DNA of 64,000 bases from Bathynomus jamesi (GCA_023014485.1 JAJOZX010000872.1:737001-801000); one strand, 5' to 3'. Shown: positions 35,541 to 46,346, counted from the first letter of the stretch. Notes: a model not told the origin generated them from the letters alone. Made by a program: numbers and translations.

Positions 35541-35941
35541 AAGAAATATTGGTGGTACCTGGGTTTTTGGGGCCTTGGAACGCAGTTCCAAAAAAACTAC
35601 TATTGTTTGCGGTTCCTCAGAGAGATGCAACAACTCTTGTTCGCCTGATCCAGCAACATATTAAGCCTGGGACTACAATCTATTCCGACGAGTGGCGTGC
35701 ATATTCTCAACTCAGAAATCTAGGCTACATTCACTGGACAGTCAACCATTCACATTCAAAATATTGAGTGTTGTTGGAAAGACGTGAAGAGCTAGATATT
35801 ACAGTCTGGCAACAAAACCCAATCCTATTCAAAGTATCTTGCATGGTACTTGTTTAACCATGAATATCCCTCTCAACAACGTCTCCACAAATTCCTGTTG
35901 GTTGCCACTGATTTGTACAAACACCCCAATGCTGCTATTTA
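35541..35941 (+). pseudogene. Merlin / ISXO2-like DDE transposase, C-terminal part
   Basis: GTWVFGALERSSKKT (from about 35560) shifts frame into FAVPQRDATTLVRLIQQHIK, followed by PGTTIYSDEWRAY (catalytic D), LGYIHWTVNHS, then after a further shift QNIECCWKDVKS (catalytic E), and YLAWYLFNHEYPSQQRLHKFL to a stop at 35941. Order and spacing match the ISXO2-like transposase domain used by Merlin elements. At least two frameshifts and a missing N-terminus make it inactive. Confidence 0.85.
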
Positions 35942-35967
35942 AGGTAAGAAATTACGAAAAAATGTGC

Positions 35968-36168
35968 GTTAGGTTAGGTTAGGTCTGAACCAAAACACAT
36001 TTTTCTGGTGTTTTTTGGTGTGATTTGTTCAAATCTGAACTTTGTTTCTTTGGGAAATTAGCCATTTTTGAGAAATTTTCAATTTTAAAATTTCTCAAAA
36101 ATGGCTTATTTCCCAAAGAAACGAAGTTCAGATTTGAACAAATCACACCAAAAAATGTGTTTTGGTTC
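35968..36168. repeat. TTAGG tract plus fold-back module
   Basis: gttaggttaggttag (35968-35982) is followed by an inverted repeat: 35987-36085 is mirrored by 36087-36168. The arm contains tttttctggtgttttttggt. The same fold-back, without TTAGG, lies at 63877-64000. Confidence 0.85.
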
Positions 36169-36359
36169 AGAAAGGAGAAAAAGCACTAAAATGAATAATT
36201 ACCGAAATGGGTATCAGATTCGAACAAAGCAGAGAAAACTATACTAGAAAAATGTAATTTTGATAAAAAATGTAGCCCCTGTGTCTAGCCAAATATTTAC
36301 CCGCTGTGTAATTTCTTTATTTATGGTCAGAGTTTTATGAAATTTTCAATATAGAGGTT

Positions 36360-36621
36360 TTCAAGGCAGAACATAAGAACATAAGAAATTTTTATAGCCG
36401 GCATACTAAGGGCCACTTCGGCCTATTGAGGTGGCTCCACTATGTAAAAACTGCCTGTGCAATGGCAACAACCAATTTTTACAAAACTAATTAATTATCA
36501 ATTTAAAACTAGAGATAGAATCTCTGGATCCAGAGGATCAAAGTCATAATAGGCTACTCTCCACAAATATGTTACACTCTATATTTATTTACAATTGAAA
36601 TGCAAATATATCAGATCCAAA
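36360..36621. other. Dispersed-repeat fragment
   Basis: aacataagaacataagaaat (36370) and the same aagaacataagaaatttt at 63825 point to a dispersed repeat. No coding content. Confidence 0.35.
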
Positions 36622-36893
36622 GGTAATTTTTTACTATCAGTCCAGCCTCTAGAAACTGAAAATAAAATTTACCATAAGACTCTTTACATTTTTTTAAGCA
36701 ACTTTTATGTACAATATGACGGCAAATGCTGATTAAAGCTATAAAATTAATGTTAAGAAATTATTTTTTTTAGCGATAAAATCGCGGATCATGTTTTTGG
36801 GAGTGATAAAATGGCTAATCCCACAAAGGTTAGGAAGGTACTGCTAACAAAATTGGGGGGTTTGACCTGAACTCATAAGATTTTAGTGTCACG
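36622..36893 (+). repeat. Merlin-associated 5' repeat, copy 1
   Basis: About 270 bp nearly identical to 63556-63823 (shared words include ctatcagtcc, gcggatcatgtttttgggag, ggctaatcccacaaaggtta). It ends directly before the start codon of a Merlin-type first exon, so it is likely the 5' region of that element. Confidence 0.75.
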
Positions 36894-37039
36894 ATGGCGT
36901 CGGTTTGCAATGGTTGTAATTATTCACTGTGTTTAACTTCATGCAAATTTTTTGATGATGAAGAGGCTGCATTTAATTTTTATGTAGAACACGGTGTATT
37001 GCTAAAAGAATTTATTTGCCCTAAGAAAAACAAGGAAGG
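36894..37039 (+). pseudogene. Merlin-type N-terminal exon
   Basis: ATG at 36894 opens MASVCNGCNYSLCLTSCKFF then DDEEAAFNFYVEHGVLLKEF and ICPKK. It ends at AAGGAAG|gtattg, a plausible splice donor. The Cys pattern and the FY-x-(H)GVL block match the N-terminal exon at 46601-46780. The following intron-like sequence contains TTAGG copies and is interrupted by the element at 37136. No ISXO2 domain follows in this copy. Confidence 0.55.
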
Positions 37040-37135
37040 TATTGTTTATGGTAATAAATATATTTGATAAAAACAGAAAAGCATTTTGTTGCCATATACA
37101 GGTAAGAGTAGTACCTAAAATTAGGTTAGGTTACG

Positions 37136-39326
37136 TAGGCTAGGCTGAAACTCAAGGTAGAATTAATCAGAGTCATTAACAGTTGGCTTTTGATATAAAA
37201 ATAAGATTCCTGAAAAAAATAATTGGTGGCCACCAACGTGTGTCCAGCCACCCCTGTTTTTGTAAAAACATCTAATGCCGCACTAGCAAAATCAGGAAAA
37301 TGGCAATATCTCTTCTTCTGAACATGCTAGAGAGATGGTTTGCATACCAAAAGATGCAGAATTTGATTTAGAATAAATTATTAAGTGTGGTACTTTTTCA
37401 TAAAACCTTTAGTTTTTGAGTTATTTTAGAAAAACTAATTTTTGGGGCCCATAGACCCCCTTTCGACGGACCTTAGTGACAAAAGAAATTCTAAAATAAG
37501 CATGATTTGGCTTTTTGATTACTAACTACCGCGACCATTTTACCCCGGAGAGTGGCAAAAGCATTGACATTGCTCATGGCATTTATAAGATCATTAAAGG
37601 GACAGAACTTGAGGCCAAATTAAACTTGGTTAAAGCAGATGGGACAAATACTAACACAGGACATATGCATGGGTCAATCAGATATTTGGAAATGTTTTTG
37701 GGGCAACCTCTTCAGTGGGATATTTGTCTTCTGCATCTAAATGAACTGCATCTAAATGAATTGCCACTTAGACACATCTTCATAACTTTAGATGGGACAA
37801 CAAAAAGTCCAGACAAATTTTCTGGCCCTATTGGTTCTCAGCTCAATGGGGATGTGTCAGAATGGAATGTTGTGGACTTCAAATCTATACCTTATCCTGC
37901 ATTTGTGCTTCTACCAAATGAGGTGGTCAATAATTTATCAACAGACCAATACTATGGATACTGCATCTGCTGGGCAATTATTACTGGTGAAGTGGATGAA
38001 GACCTTGCACTCTTAGAAGTTGGCCTGCTAAATCACTCTCAATGGCTCACCTTAGCCTGTAGAATTCTTCGCTTTTATGTTTCACAAAAAGGACCCAGTA
38101 AGAACCTCAAAATCATAGTAGAATTCATCATCAAAGTATACTTTCACAGTTGGTTCAATATCAAGGCTAATAAGAGGCTAAGTGATGGGTCAAGGAACCT
38201 ATTCAATATGATCCAAAGAGTAAATAAATTCCCTGACAGGAAAATTAGAGAAATTTGTTATGACGTATTAAACAATAACAGCTATTTTGCTCATGGTGAA
38301 AATATTTTAGTTGGAATGCTGGCTGATGAAGATGAAGAGGTGAGGAGGTGTGCTGTCAATAAAGTTCTGTGTCTGAGGGGAGTTATAGAGGATTTTGATG
38401 ATGAATCTGGTAGTAGCAATGATTTTGCAGGTGGAATAATTGAAAGTGATGATGAGAATGAAGAGGATCATGAAGGTGGTACTGATGAATATCCTGCTAT
38501 AGATGAGAATGTTAGGGTCTTTAGAAAGCCAATCATCAATTTCAAAGCTTCTGCATACCACAAGCTGTCTGCTATGTCCCAATGGGAAACTGTTCCACCT
38601 GTATTAAAAGAATTCAGTAATGATGAACTGCGTGATATCATTAATACCGCATTGAAACTGGATCACGAGTGCCACAGTCAGAATGTTGAAAGGCACATCA
38701 AGCTTGTCACTGAAGCATCCTTGGCTGTTGTAGGTCATGAGCGTAGAGATGGTCTTATTAGAAACAAAATTAGATCACGTAAATTAATGAAAGATTTTGT
38801 GTCTAAAAAATATTTTAAGTTCTAGATTATTATTTGTCATGCTAAAATATGACAAAATTACAATTTGTTAATTGTATAATTTAATGTTTGGCGTTTTGGA
38901 ATGTCAAAAAGCATTTTCAATGAATTTAAAATGGCTGATTTTGATTGATTTTGATTGCTGATTGAAAACCACTAATACATGTCAATTTGCAGCTTGAGAA
39001 TGTTTTATTGTGTTGACATTCAGTCGAAAGGGGGATCTATGGGCCCAAAACATTAGTTTTTCTAAAATAACTCAAAAACTAAAGGTTTTATGAAAACATA
39101 CCACTCTTAATAATTTGTTCTAAATCAAATTCTGCATCTTTTGGTATGCAAACCATCTCTCTAGCATGTTCAGAAGAAGGTGTTTTTACAAAAACGGGGG
39201 TGGCCGGACACACGTTGGTGGCCACCAATTATTTTTTTCAGGAATCTTATTTTTATATCAAAAGCCAACTGTTAGTCACTCTGATAAATTAAAATCAAAC
39301 AAAAATTATAGTTTCAGCCCGGCCTA
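37136..39326 (+). mobile_element. TIR transposon carrying transposase copy B
   Basis: The TIRs are about 333 bp (37136-37468) and 304 bp (39023-39326), roughly 90% identical by eye, with ends TAGGCTAGGCTGAAACT and its complement AGTTTCAGCCCGGCCTA. A 436-codon ORF fills the space between. The direct repeat ATTAGGTTAGGTTA flanks both sides (37120-37133 and 39326-39339), so the target was a TTAGG tract and the TSD cannot be told from target repetition. Confidence 0.88.
37515..38825 (+). CDS. Transposase-like protein, copy B of the unassigned superfamily, intact ORF
   Basis: 436 codons without a lesion. Order of blocks: NLVKADGTNTNTGHMHGSIR, LEMFLGQPLQWDICLLHLNE (a tandem LHLNE duplication follows), LPLRHIFITLDGTTKSPDKF, FSGPIGSQL, LLNHSQWLTLACRILRFYVS, a long acidic insert (about residues 280-335), then SQNVERHIKLVTEASLAVVG and a basic C-terminus RSRKLMKDFVSKKY. 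The N-terminal third seen in copy C (DNA-binding region and a first acidic motif) is missing, so it is probably not autonomous. D in DGTNTNTG, the C...H pair and E in NVER are candidate active-site residues by analogy with hAT. I do not recognise a named family. Confidence 0.7.
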   Translation: MITNYRDHFTPESGKSIDIAHGIYKIIKGTELEAKLNLVKADGTNTNTGHMHGSIRYLEMFLGQPLQWDICLLHLNELHLNELPLRHIFITLDGTTKSPDKFSGPIGSQLNGDVSEWNVVDFKSIPYPAFVLLPNEVVNNLSTDQYYGYCICWAIITGEVDEDLALLEVGLLNHSQWLTLACRILRFYVSQKGPSKNLKIIVEFIIKVYFHSWFNIKANKRLSDGSRNLFNMIQRVNKFPDRKIREICYDVLNNNSYFAHGENILVGMLADEDEEVRRCAVNKVLCLRGVIEDFDDESGSSNDFAGGIIESDDENEEDHEGGTDEYPAIDENVRVFRKPIINFKASAYHKLSAMSQWETVPPVLKEFSNDELRDIINTALKLDHECHSQNVERHIKLVTEASLAVVGHERRDGLIRNKIRSRKLMKDFVSKKYFKF

Positions 39327-39449
39327 TTAGGTTAGGTTAGTATAGTTTTACGGTATATATAATATATACAGTGTTCGCTTTACTACATATATATAAATGT
39401 GTATATATATATATATACCTTTTAGGTCACTCATGTTGGCTGTTTCTAC

Positions 39450-39671
39450 AATTTCCATAATTTATATATCAATGGATTCGTTTTTACATCGCGAATGCAC
39501 CCTAGATAATCTCTATTGAAGGAATTACCCGCATTTTAGGGTATTTTTTCACACATACCCCAAAACAAACTTGTCCTAACTTAGTTTTGGGCCAGTTCCC
39601 TCACTTGAGACTATCCAAATCGCATTCCTGGTGTAATAACGAATCCATTGATCTATAAATTATGGGAATTG
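39450..39671. repeat. Short inverted repeat pair
   Basis: caatttccataatttatata (39449) plus tcaatggattcg is mirrored at 39639-39671 (cgaatccattgatctataaa). About 160 bp lie between. It could be the ends of a small MITE; no TSD could be read. Confidence 0.5.
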
Positions 39672-39830
39672 AAGAGACTGGAGTGATAGTAAAAAATTAC
39701 CGATCCAAAGAATCCAGTCAATTTCATTATGGTACCCATCAATACCAGTACCTTGCCAACCAAAAATAAGTCACAGTCCATATCAATTGCGGACCAAGTC
39801 ACAATTTACAACCATATACATTACAATATA

Positions 39831-40403
39831 CAGGGTGTCCGAGAATTATCTGTACAATTTTTGGCTGTTATTAAAAGTCAACCATGAAGTGTAGAAATTC
39901 CAGTATTGTCCCATTTTACAGAGAATCTCATTAAGTTTTTTCTGATACCACGTTTTGACAAGTTTTTTAGAAATGTACGCGGGTGATAGACATTGATGAT
40001 TTAAAAGCAAGAATCACAGCTGCTATTGAGCGAATTGATGTGGATATGCTGCAGCATACATGGCAACATTTGGAGTATCAATTGGATGTTTTGCGAATCA
40101 CTAATGGTGCACATATCGAATGTTTGTAACAACGTTACTTTAATAAAAGAAACTTTTGAAAATACAGATTCTAAATAATCTTGTTTAAGAATTTTACGTG
40201 TGTTATCAAGAATTTTATTAAAAGATGAAATTGTACAGATAATGTTCGGACACACTGGAATTTCTAAAAAACTTGTCAAAACTTGGTATCAGAAAAAACT
40301 TAATGATATTCTCTGTAAAATGGGACAACACTGGAATTTCTACACTTCATGGTTGACTTTTAATAATAGCCAAAAATTGTACAGATAATTCTCGGACACC
40401 CTG
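39831..40403 (+). mobile_element. Mariner-type non-autonomous element with ~148-bp TIRs
   Basis: Ends CAGGGTGTCCGAGAATTATC and its complement; arms 39831-39978 and 40256-40403 are almost identical. TA flanks both ends. The middle (39983-40129, plus strand) still encodes a mariner-type C-terminus (DIDDLKARITAAIERI then LEYQLDVLRITNGAHIECL and a stop). The catalytic domain is deleted. Confidence 0.92.
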
Positions 40404-40421
40404 TACAGTATAATAATAATT

Positions 40422-43165
40422 TAGGGTGGTCCTCAAGCATAGGGGGGGGGGGGGGTTAAACGTATATTTCTCTTGCTCCCAGGGTCTCAATCTGTGAGGT
40501 TATGCATAAAACACTGTGGTTAAAATGTCAATGAGAAATAATAATATTTACCCTGTGCTCAAGAAGGTTGAAGTTATGCCCCTATGTGGGCCGTTGACAC
40601 GCCTTGCTGAGAGGGTCGGATTGTGTGTGGTGTTGCTCTCACCGTTGACAGATTAGTGTTTTTTTTTGGCTTGCCTTTAGAATTGGTATTAAACGTTTCC
40701 AATGTATCTTCCCCAGGTGTTATTTTGGTGAAATGGCCAGTACACGTTCAAAAGACTTCCTTGTGACGCCAGTCTCTGCACTCACGGGGAGCAAGCTGCC
40801 GTCCATCGGCGACGTCCTCGGCCTGACTCTGCACAAGCTGAGCACGAAGGCGACAACGACGACGAGGGAGGCTGTCACGGCCGTTGCTGATGAAGTGCTT
40901 ATCTTGTGGACGAAAGCGCGGATTCCAACGACGAGACGAGACCACATCACTGAGAAGCTAGAGAAGTTGTATGGCGAATACAAGCTTCTCAAGAAGAACA
41001 AGAATCGACGCTCAGATGCCCAGATTGCATGGGAAGCCTCCTTCTAGCAGATGTTCTGCAACCTCTTCGATGTCGCCCACGCTGACGCACTGAACATGAT
41101 GAACATCGAGGAGGACAAGGCCTTCCTGATCGCCCAACGAGAACCCAGCCGCAGGGGGACCATGGGAGGAGCTGATGTGGTCCTGGCTCGCACAGAGCGC
41201 AATGTTGCGCAGCGGAGGGAGGCTGAACAACGCCGTCGGCGCCGTGCGACTGAAGAAATGGCCACTACTTCTCAAACAGCAGAATTGGCCTCTTCCAGCT
41301 CGAGCTCTTCACCCCCCAGCGACTCTCCCACCCGTGGTGCTGTCGGAGGTTGCAGCCCACCCAAGCGCAGTCGGCCGGCGAATATCATTTCACCGGCACT
41401 GGCGGCTAGCTTGGACCGCACGAAGCTGACCGACCGCGACGCCGTTTACGTGCTCGGTGAGACGGCTCGGTCCCTTGGCCACAACATTGATGAGTTGAAC
41501 ATCAACCGGTCGTCCATACGGCGCCAGAGGATGGCGCAACGCCAACAAGTTGCCGCTCAGCTCAAGGAGCCCTTCCATCGAGAAGCTGCGCTCGTTGTTC
41601 ACTGGGATGGGAAGCTGATGGCGGATCTGACGTCCAAGGAACAGGTTGATCGACTCCCGATCCTGGTCTCTTGTGGCGGCGAGGTGCAGCTCCTCCAGGT
41701 CGCCAAGCTCGGTTCCGGTACTGGTGCAAACTGTGCCAAAGCTGTGGTGGAAGCTCTGCGAGACTGGGGATTGGATGACAAAGTTGGTGCCCTCTCGTTC
41801 GACACTACGGCTTCAAACACGGGAAAGAACACAGGTGCATGCGTGCTGATCGAGCAGGAACTTGGGAGAAGCCTCCTCTATCTGGCATGTTGTCACCATG
41901 TCCTGGAGCTTCTTGTCAGTGCGGTTTTCACGGAAGTCCTTGGACCGTCGTTGGCACCCGAGGTTCAGCTCTTCAAGCGATTCAAGGCACAATGGGAGTT
42001 TGTAAACCAAGAAGATTACGACCACGTCATGAGTGATGCCAACGCTCGTCAAATCGTCGAGGAGGATGCAGACTCCATCATCGAGTTCTGCAAGAAGGCC
42101 TTGCAGAAAGGTCACCCCCGGGATGATTATTTGGAGCTCTTGGAACTCACCATCATCTTCCTCGGCGGAGTGCCCCCCCGTGGGATTCGGTTCCGAGCGC
42201 CCGGTGCGATGCACCAGGCCCGCTGGATGTCGAAGGTGTTGTACGCCCTGAAGGTATGGATGTTCCGGCAGCAGTTACGGCTCACAGCCAAGGAAGAGGC
42301 CCGAGTTCGGCGCCTGAGCGTGTTCGCCGTGAAGTTCTACACAAAGGCGTGGACGGAGGCCCCGAACGCGGCGAAGGCCCCCCTGAGAGATCTCTGGCTC
42401 CTCCAGGCTCTGGAAAAATACGAAGACAAGGAGGTGGCAAAAGCAGCCAAGTCAAAATTCGCCAACCACCTGTGGTACTTGTCCGAGGAGTTGGTGGCCC
42501 TGGCTCTCTTCGACGACGATGTTCCTCCGGAAACGAAGAAGGCGATGACTGCTGCGATGTTGGAGGAGCCAACGGAGGAGGACGACCCGCCCAAGAGAGC
42601 GTCGGTCCTGGCGTGCTCTTCCCTGTCATTAGAGACATTCGTGACGGGGAGGACTCGCCAGTTCTTTGACCGACTCCAATTGCGACGTGGATTCCTGGAA
42701 CAGAATGTGTCGAAATGGCCGGACAGCGAGCAATTCCAAGCGGCTGCCGAGGTGGTCCGGAACCTGTCCGTGACCAACGACCATGCCGAGCGGGCCGTGG
42801 CGTTGGCACAAGAATACAAGAATACAACAGGCGCCACACGAAGAAGGAGGACCAGCTGCAGTACATGCTCCTGGGTGTTGCAGAGCACCGGAAGAAATTC
42901 CCGGACGCTCGGAAGGCCACGCTGCGAACCGGGCGACAATGAGTGGCGTCAGCACCCATGAGACCCCCGCCCCTGAGCGGCTAATACCCTTAAATGGGGG
43001 GGACCCGGTGGCTGGTATACCCTATAAACTTCAACCTTCATGAGCACAGGGTAAATATTATTATTTCTCAATGAAATTTTAACCACAGTGTTTTTATGGG
43101 TAACCTCACAGATTGAGGCCCTGGGAGCTGAATAATTCCAACTTTCGATTTTGAGGACCACCCTA
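40422..43165 (+). mobile_element. TIR transposon carrying transposase copy C
   Basis: Ends TAGGGTGGTCCTCAA and TTGAGGACCACCCTA. The arms extend about 150 bp inward (40422-40578 and 43017-43165), sharing ctcaatctgtgaggtta and aataataatatttaccctgt. A long transposase gene fills the interior. No matching TSD is visible apart from a possible TA at each end. The coding part is GC-rich while the TIRs are AT-rich. Confidence 0.92.
40733..42942 (+). pseudogene. Transposase-like protein, copy C of the unassigned superfamily, nearly intact
   Basis: ATG at 40733 (MASTRSKDFLVTPV). A single TAG at 41045-41047 interrupts the frame, which resumes unchanged at 41048. Blocks: ARIPTTRRDHITEKLEKLYG and LFDVAHADAL (both alignable with copy A), VVHWDGKLM (first acidic motif), LSFDTTASNTGKNTGACVLI, EQELGRSLLYLACCHHVLEL, MHQARWMSKVLYALK, and NDHAERAVALAQEY. 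An 8-bp tandem duplication gaatacaa (42812-42827) then shifts the frame; the family-like C-terminus (QLQYMLLGVAEHRKKF) continues in the shifted frame to a TGA at 42940-42942. The gene needs only these two lesions to explain its loss. I infer an RNase H-fold transposase with a hAT-like D...CxxH...E order. Confidence 0.78.
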
Positions 43166-43800
43166 CGCGGCAGTGTATATACTTAGGAGGAAAAGTGTAG
43201 GTGTGGTGGTAAAGACTGTACAGTAATGCAGAAATGTGTGTGCACCCATTTTAGGTCTCCCATTTAAAGGTGTTTGTGGGGCAAGTGAAGATCATGGGTT
43301 TTTCAATACCTCACAGTACTATGGGGGGCACCACTCAGCAGAGGAATCTCTTTAAATAGGGTATGTAAGGACAGAGAGTATCCCCTAACCCAAGATGTTG
43401 CCTCCCTATATCCCACAACACTTGTGTTGAGCTATGGGATTTATCACCTAAATGCACATAATATATATGAAATAAACTAGTAGCATTCATGCAATAAAAA
43501 TATGCTTAAACACTATCACCAGATGTCCCTTGCAGACATCAAACTATCCAACCTTCTTTTGAAAGAATCAAGTGTATCTGAAGTCACCACTTCTTCTGTC
43601 AGACTGTTGCAAAACTTAATTACTCTGTTTGTAAAACTATGTTTTCTTAAATAATTTCATACTATGACCTCTAGTCTGGTTATTGTGATCTTTAATGAAA
43701 AGAGAAACAAAATCTATCTTATCCAATCCTTTTATCATTTTACACACCTCTATCATATCACCCCTTAACCTCCTCCTTTTTAATGAGAACATGTTTAGAT

Positions 43801-44981
43801 CAGGGTTGCCAGGTTTGGCTAATTCCATTCATGGCTGGCTAAAGATATTTCGAAAGTACTAGCCAACAACTTTTAGGCTAATTGGGCCTATAACCAGAAA
43901 TCTGACTGAAATTTATATCTCGTTTTATATTTCTTTATCTTTTTATTTTATATATCTTATATTTTAATTTATATATATCATATACAGTGCGTTCGAAAAG
44001 TCTCTCCGCAGTCAACCAACGCTTTAAAAAAAGTGTTTGACGAGTGTAGTCACGGTAGACGAGTTGCTCTGTGCCCGCAAAATGGTGGAAAACACTTTCA
44101 ACACATGCCGTAAAATCAAAAGGTTACGTAATAAAATCACTAAATCATGGTTGAATGAAAACATGGTAGTTTTTCAATTTCCTACGCTTTTAACATAACA
44201 CTGCGGAGAGACTTTTCGAACGCACTGTATAATTTATATCTTCATAGACCCTACAGGTTACGTATATTCTCTCTAATACCGCACTAGTACAAACTCATTT
44301 TTTATTAAAAATCTATTAATTCTCTTAATTGTAACGATTTTTCCTTTTGGCGTAATAGTATAAAATCGTATGGATTTCAAAATATTTTTTATTTCGTCAA
44401 AATTACTGTAGATCTCTAAAAATTGATGTAGACCTGGCAATACCGCATCCGAGCCTGGCTGTGTCACCATTCTCTTTTGGGAAAAAGTTAGAATCTATGA
44501 AAATGCTTTAAAATAGAAGTAAAATGTTTCAAAGAACTCGCCCAAGTTGTACTTCATGCCATTTCTATTCCAATAAGCAATGCCTTTGTGGAACACGTAT
44601 TTTCCTTTGTGACAAATACTAAAAGTGAGAAGCGCAGTAAAATAAATGTAAATATATTGGAATCTATTTTATGAATACGATCTCATTTAACTGGATGGTA
44701 ACTTTGCCCAGCACTAATGATGCTAATATAGGTGAGAAGGATGAACATATCTTGGAGAATATAGTTTCTACTGATTTTTAATTATTTATTAACGTAAGTT
44801 TTGTTTTCAGTTATTACTCTGTGTTTGTATGTTTGTAAATTTTAGCATACAATGTATATATTTATTTAGTCTAGTAAACAGGTTATATATATAAATAATA
44901 GGCTATACTGTAATTGGCTAAATTTGGCTAATTTAAAAGAGCAGTGTGGCTAATTTTACTTGAACCAACCTGGCAACCCTG
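43801..44981 (+). mobile_element. hAT element with TSD GTTTAGAT, inside CR1
   Basis: Ends CAGGGTTGCCAGGTT and AACCTGGCAACCCTG; TSD GTTTAGAT at 43793-43800 and 44982-44989. Joining the flanks restores the CR1 reading frame. Plus-strand codons 44534-44674 encode the hAT dimerisation motif (ISIPISNAFVEHVFSF, with EH for ER). It is non-autonomous and itself contains a small MITE. Confidence 0.94.
43985..44227. mobile_element. Mariner-type MITE, 243 bp, TA TSD
   Basis: Ends CAGTGCGTTCGAAAAGTCTC and its complement (28-bp perfect TIR to ...ccgcagt), flanked by TA at 43983-43984 and 44228-44229. Nested inside the hAT element, so it is younger. Confidence 0.92.
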
Positions 44982-45369
44982 GTTTAGATACGCCAGTCTT
45001 TCCTTATATGTCAATTGTCTTAGAGATGGGATCATTCTTGTTGCTCATTTCTGTACTTTTTCCAGTTTTTCAATATCTTGTATCAAATAGGGACTATTAA
45101 ACTGAATACAGTATTCAAGGAGGGGTCTCACATATGAAATGTATAGTTGCTTTATAATATTGGGTGATTTGTATTCAATGTCTCTCTGCATGAGACTGAG
45201 TCTAGCATTTGCTTTATTTCTGATTTCCATAGATATTTGAGGGTGGGTTTAAGTTCATTAGTAACAGTGACACCCAAGTCTTTTTCTTTATCATAATTTT
45301 TAATCCAAATTCCATTCATATTGTATTCAAATTCTGGATTTTTTGGCCCAATATGAATATCTGCCCAGG

Positions 45370-46062
45370 CTGTTACTCTGTCTCCGGTAGAAAGTTTTAA
45401 AAGCTGGTTTTCAATATTTTTCAATGTGCCGAATTAAAAAATTATACTCATTTCCGTCGCAAATGATTTGTTAAAGAGTTATTGAAGCTTAAACTCTCTA
45501 ACGGGAAAAGGGTAAAAAAATGGCGCTTCCACTGATTTTAATTTGAATCAGTCAGTGGACATGGCTTCCTGTGGTCTATTTTTGCTGTATCGCCAAATTT
45601 TATAGAAATTCAGAAAAAGCTATAGCTTTTAGGTTATCCACCTCTCTCTGACCGACAACGACCGCAGACTATTGAAGATTTGGACGAGCCTCAGCCTGGC
45701 AATTCACGTGATTAAGGTATATTTTTTTTATTTTTTATAATTTTGGATAACGTTAGGTTAGGTTTGCTTAGGTTGTTTTAGGTTCGGCCAATTTTGAAAT
45801 TTATATTTTTCCTATGTTTTTTGATGTGTTTTGTATTAATCTGACTTTCAAAATCTTCGGAAACCACTCGTTTTTGTGATTCTTCCCACCCAAAAATTTC
45901 CGGTTCCCACTGGGGGTTCCCCTAGGTAAAAAAAGGGTAGAAAGTTTTAAGTTTCAATAACTCTAACAAATCATTTGCGACGGAAATGAGTATCAATTTT
46001 TAATTTAGCACATTGAAAAATATTGAAAACCAGCTTTTAAAACTTTCTACCGGAGACCGGTG
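45370..46062. mobile_element. Merlin-related inverted-repeat element
   Basis: The arms 45378-45495 and 45943-46055 are complementary (tctccggtagaaagttttaa ... catttccgtcgcaaatgatt). The right end reads, in reverse, GGTAAATATTTACTATTACA, the same type of end as the element at 46347. The interior has tatggcttcctgtgg (degenerate Merlin first exon), a TTAGG tract (45751-45780) and tttttcctatgttttttgat. Confidence 0.65.
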
Positions 46063-46346
46063 TAATAGTAAATATTTACCGACATCAGAATAACGCGCAC
46101 CATTTTTTACAAAAAAAAAAAAAAAAAAAAAAAAAATATAGTCTGACCATTCATTTCAAAAGACCCACATGATACATGTTTCAGTTGATTACACCTAAAA
46201 ATCAATATACAGCTCTTTGCCCCATTATAGGTGATATCATTTTCCATACCCTATTGTTCACATATGTCTAATAATACTCTCAGCCCACAGGGAGAGGGTG
46301 ACAGAAGAACAACGTTATCAGCATACATTAAATGATTAATTTTTTC

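Larger units (their letters stand above)
34885..36275 (+). mobile_element. Merlin (ISXO2-like) transposon
   Basis: The ends are imperfect inverted repeats: 34887-34931 (ttttatcagaattacatttt ... gttttctctgcttt) and its complement at about 36226-36272. The inside carries a Merlin transposase fragment (35541-35941) and a fold-back module with TTAGG copies (35968-36168). The exact TSD is not evident. Confidence 0.65.
43513..45424 (-). pseudogene. CR1-type LINE, 3' half of RT
   Basis: Right to left: HIGPKNPEFEYNMNG (45300-45370), DKEKDLGVTVTNELKP, ANARLSLMQRDIEYKS (45160-45210), LYISYVRPLLEYCIQFNSPY, DIEKLEKVQK, then after a hAT insertion NMFSLKRRRLRGDMIEVCKM (43740-43800) and TNRVIKFCNSLTEEVVTSDT ... 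RRLDSLM to a stop near 43516. This order is diagnostic for the C-terminal end of CR1 RT. Several frameshifts are present and the 5' side is replaced by an inverted-repeat element at about 45370. Confidence 0.88.

Noticed and set aside
41012..42959. Several long ORFs on the opposite strand and other frames of the copy C transposase (up to 225 residues)
   Set aside because: High GC content leaves shadow frames open. Only the plus-strand frame has homologous blocks with copies A and B.
40422..43173. 8-bp target duplication for the copy C element
   Set aside because: The left flank (taataatt) and right flank (cgcggcag) do not match. Only TA at each end could be a duplication.
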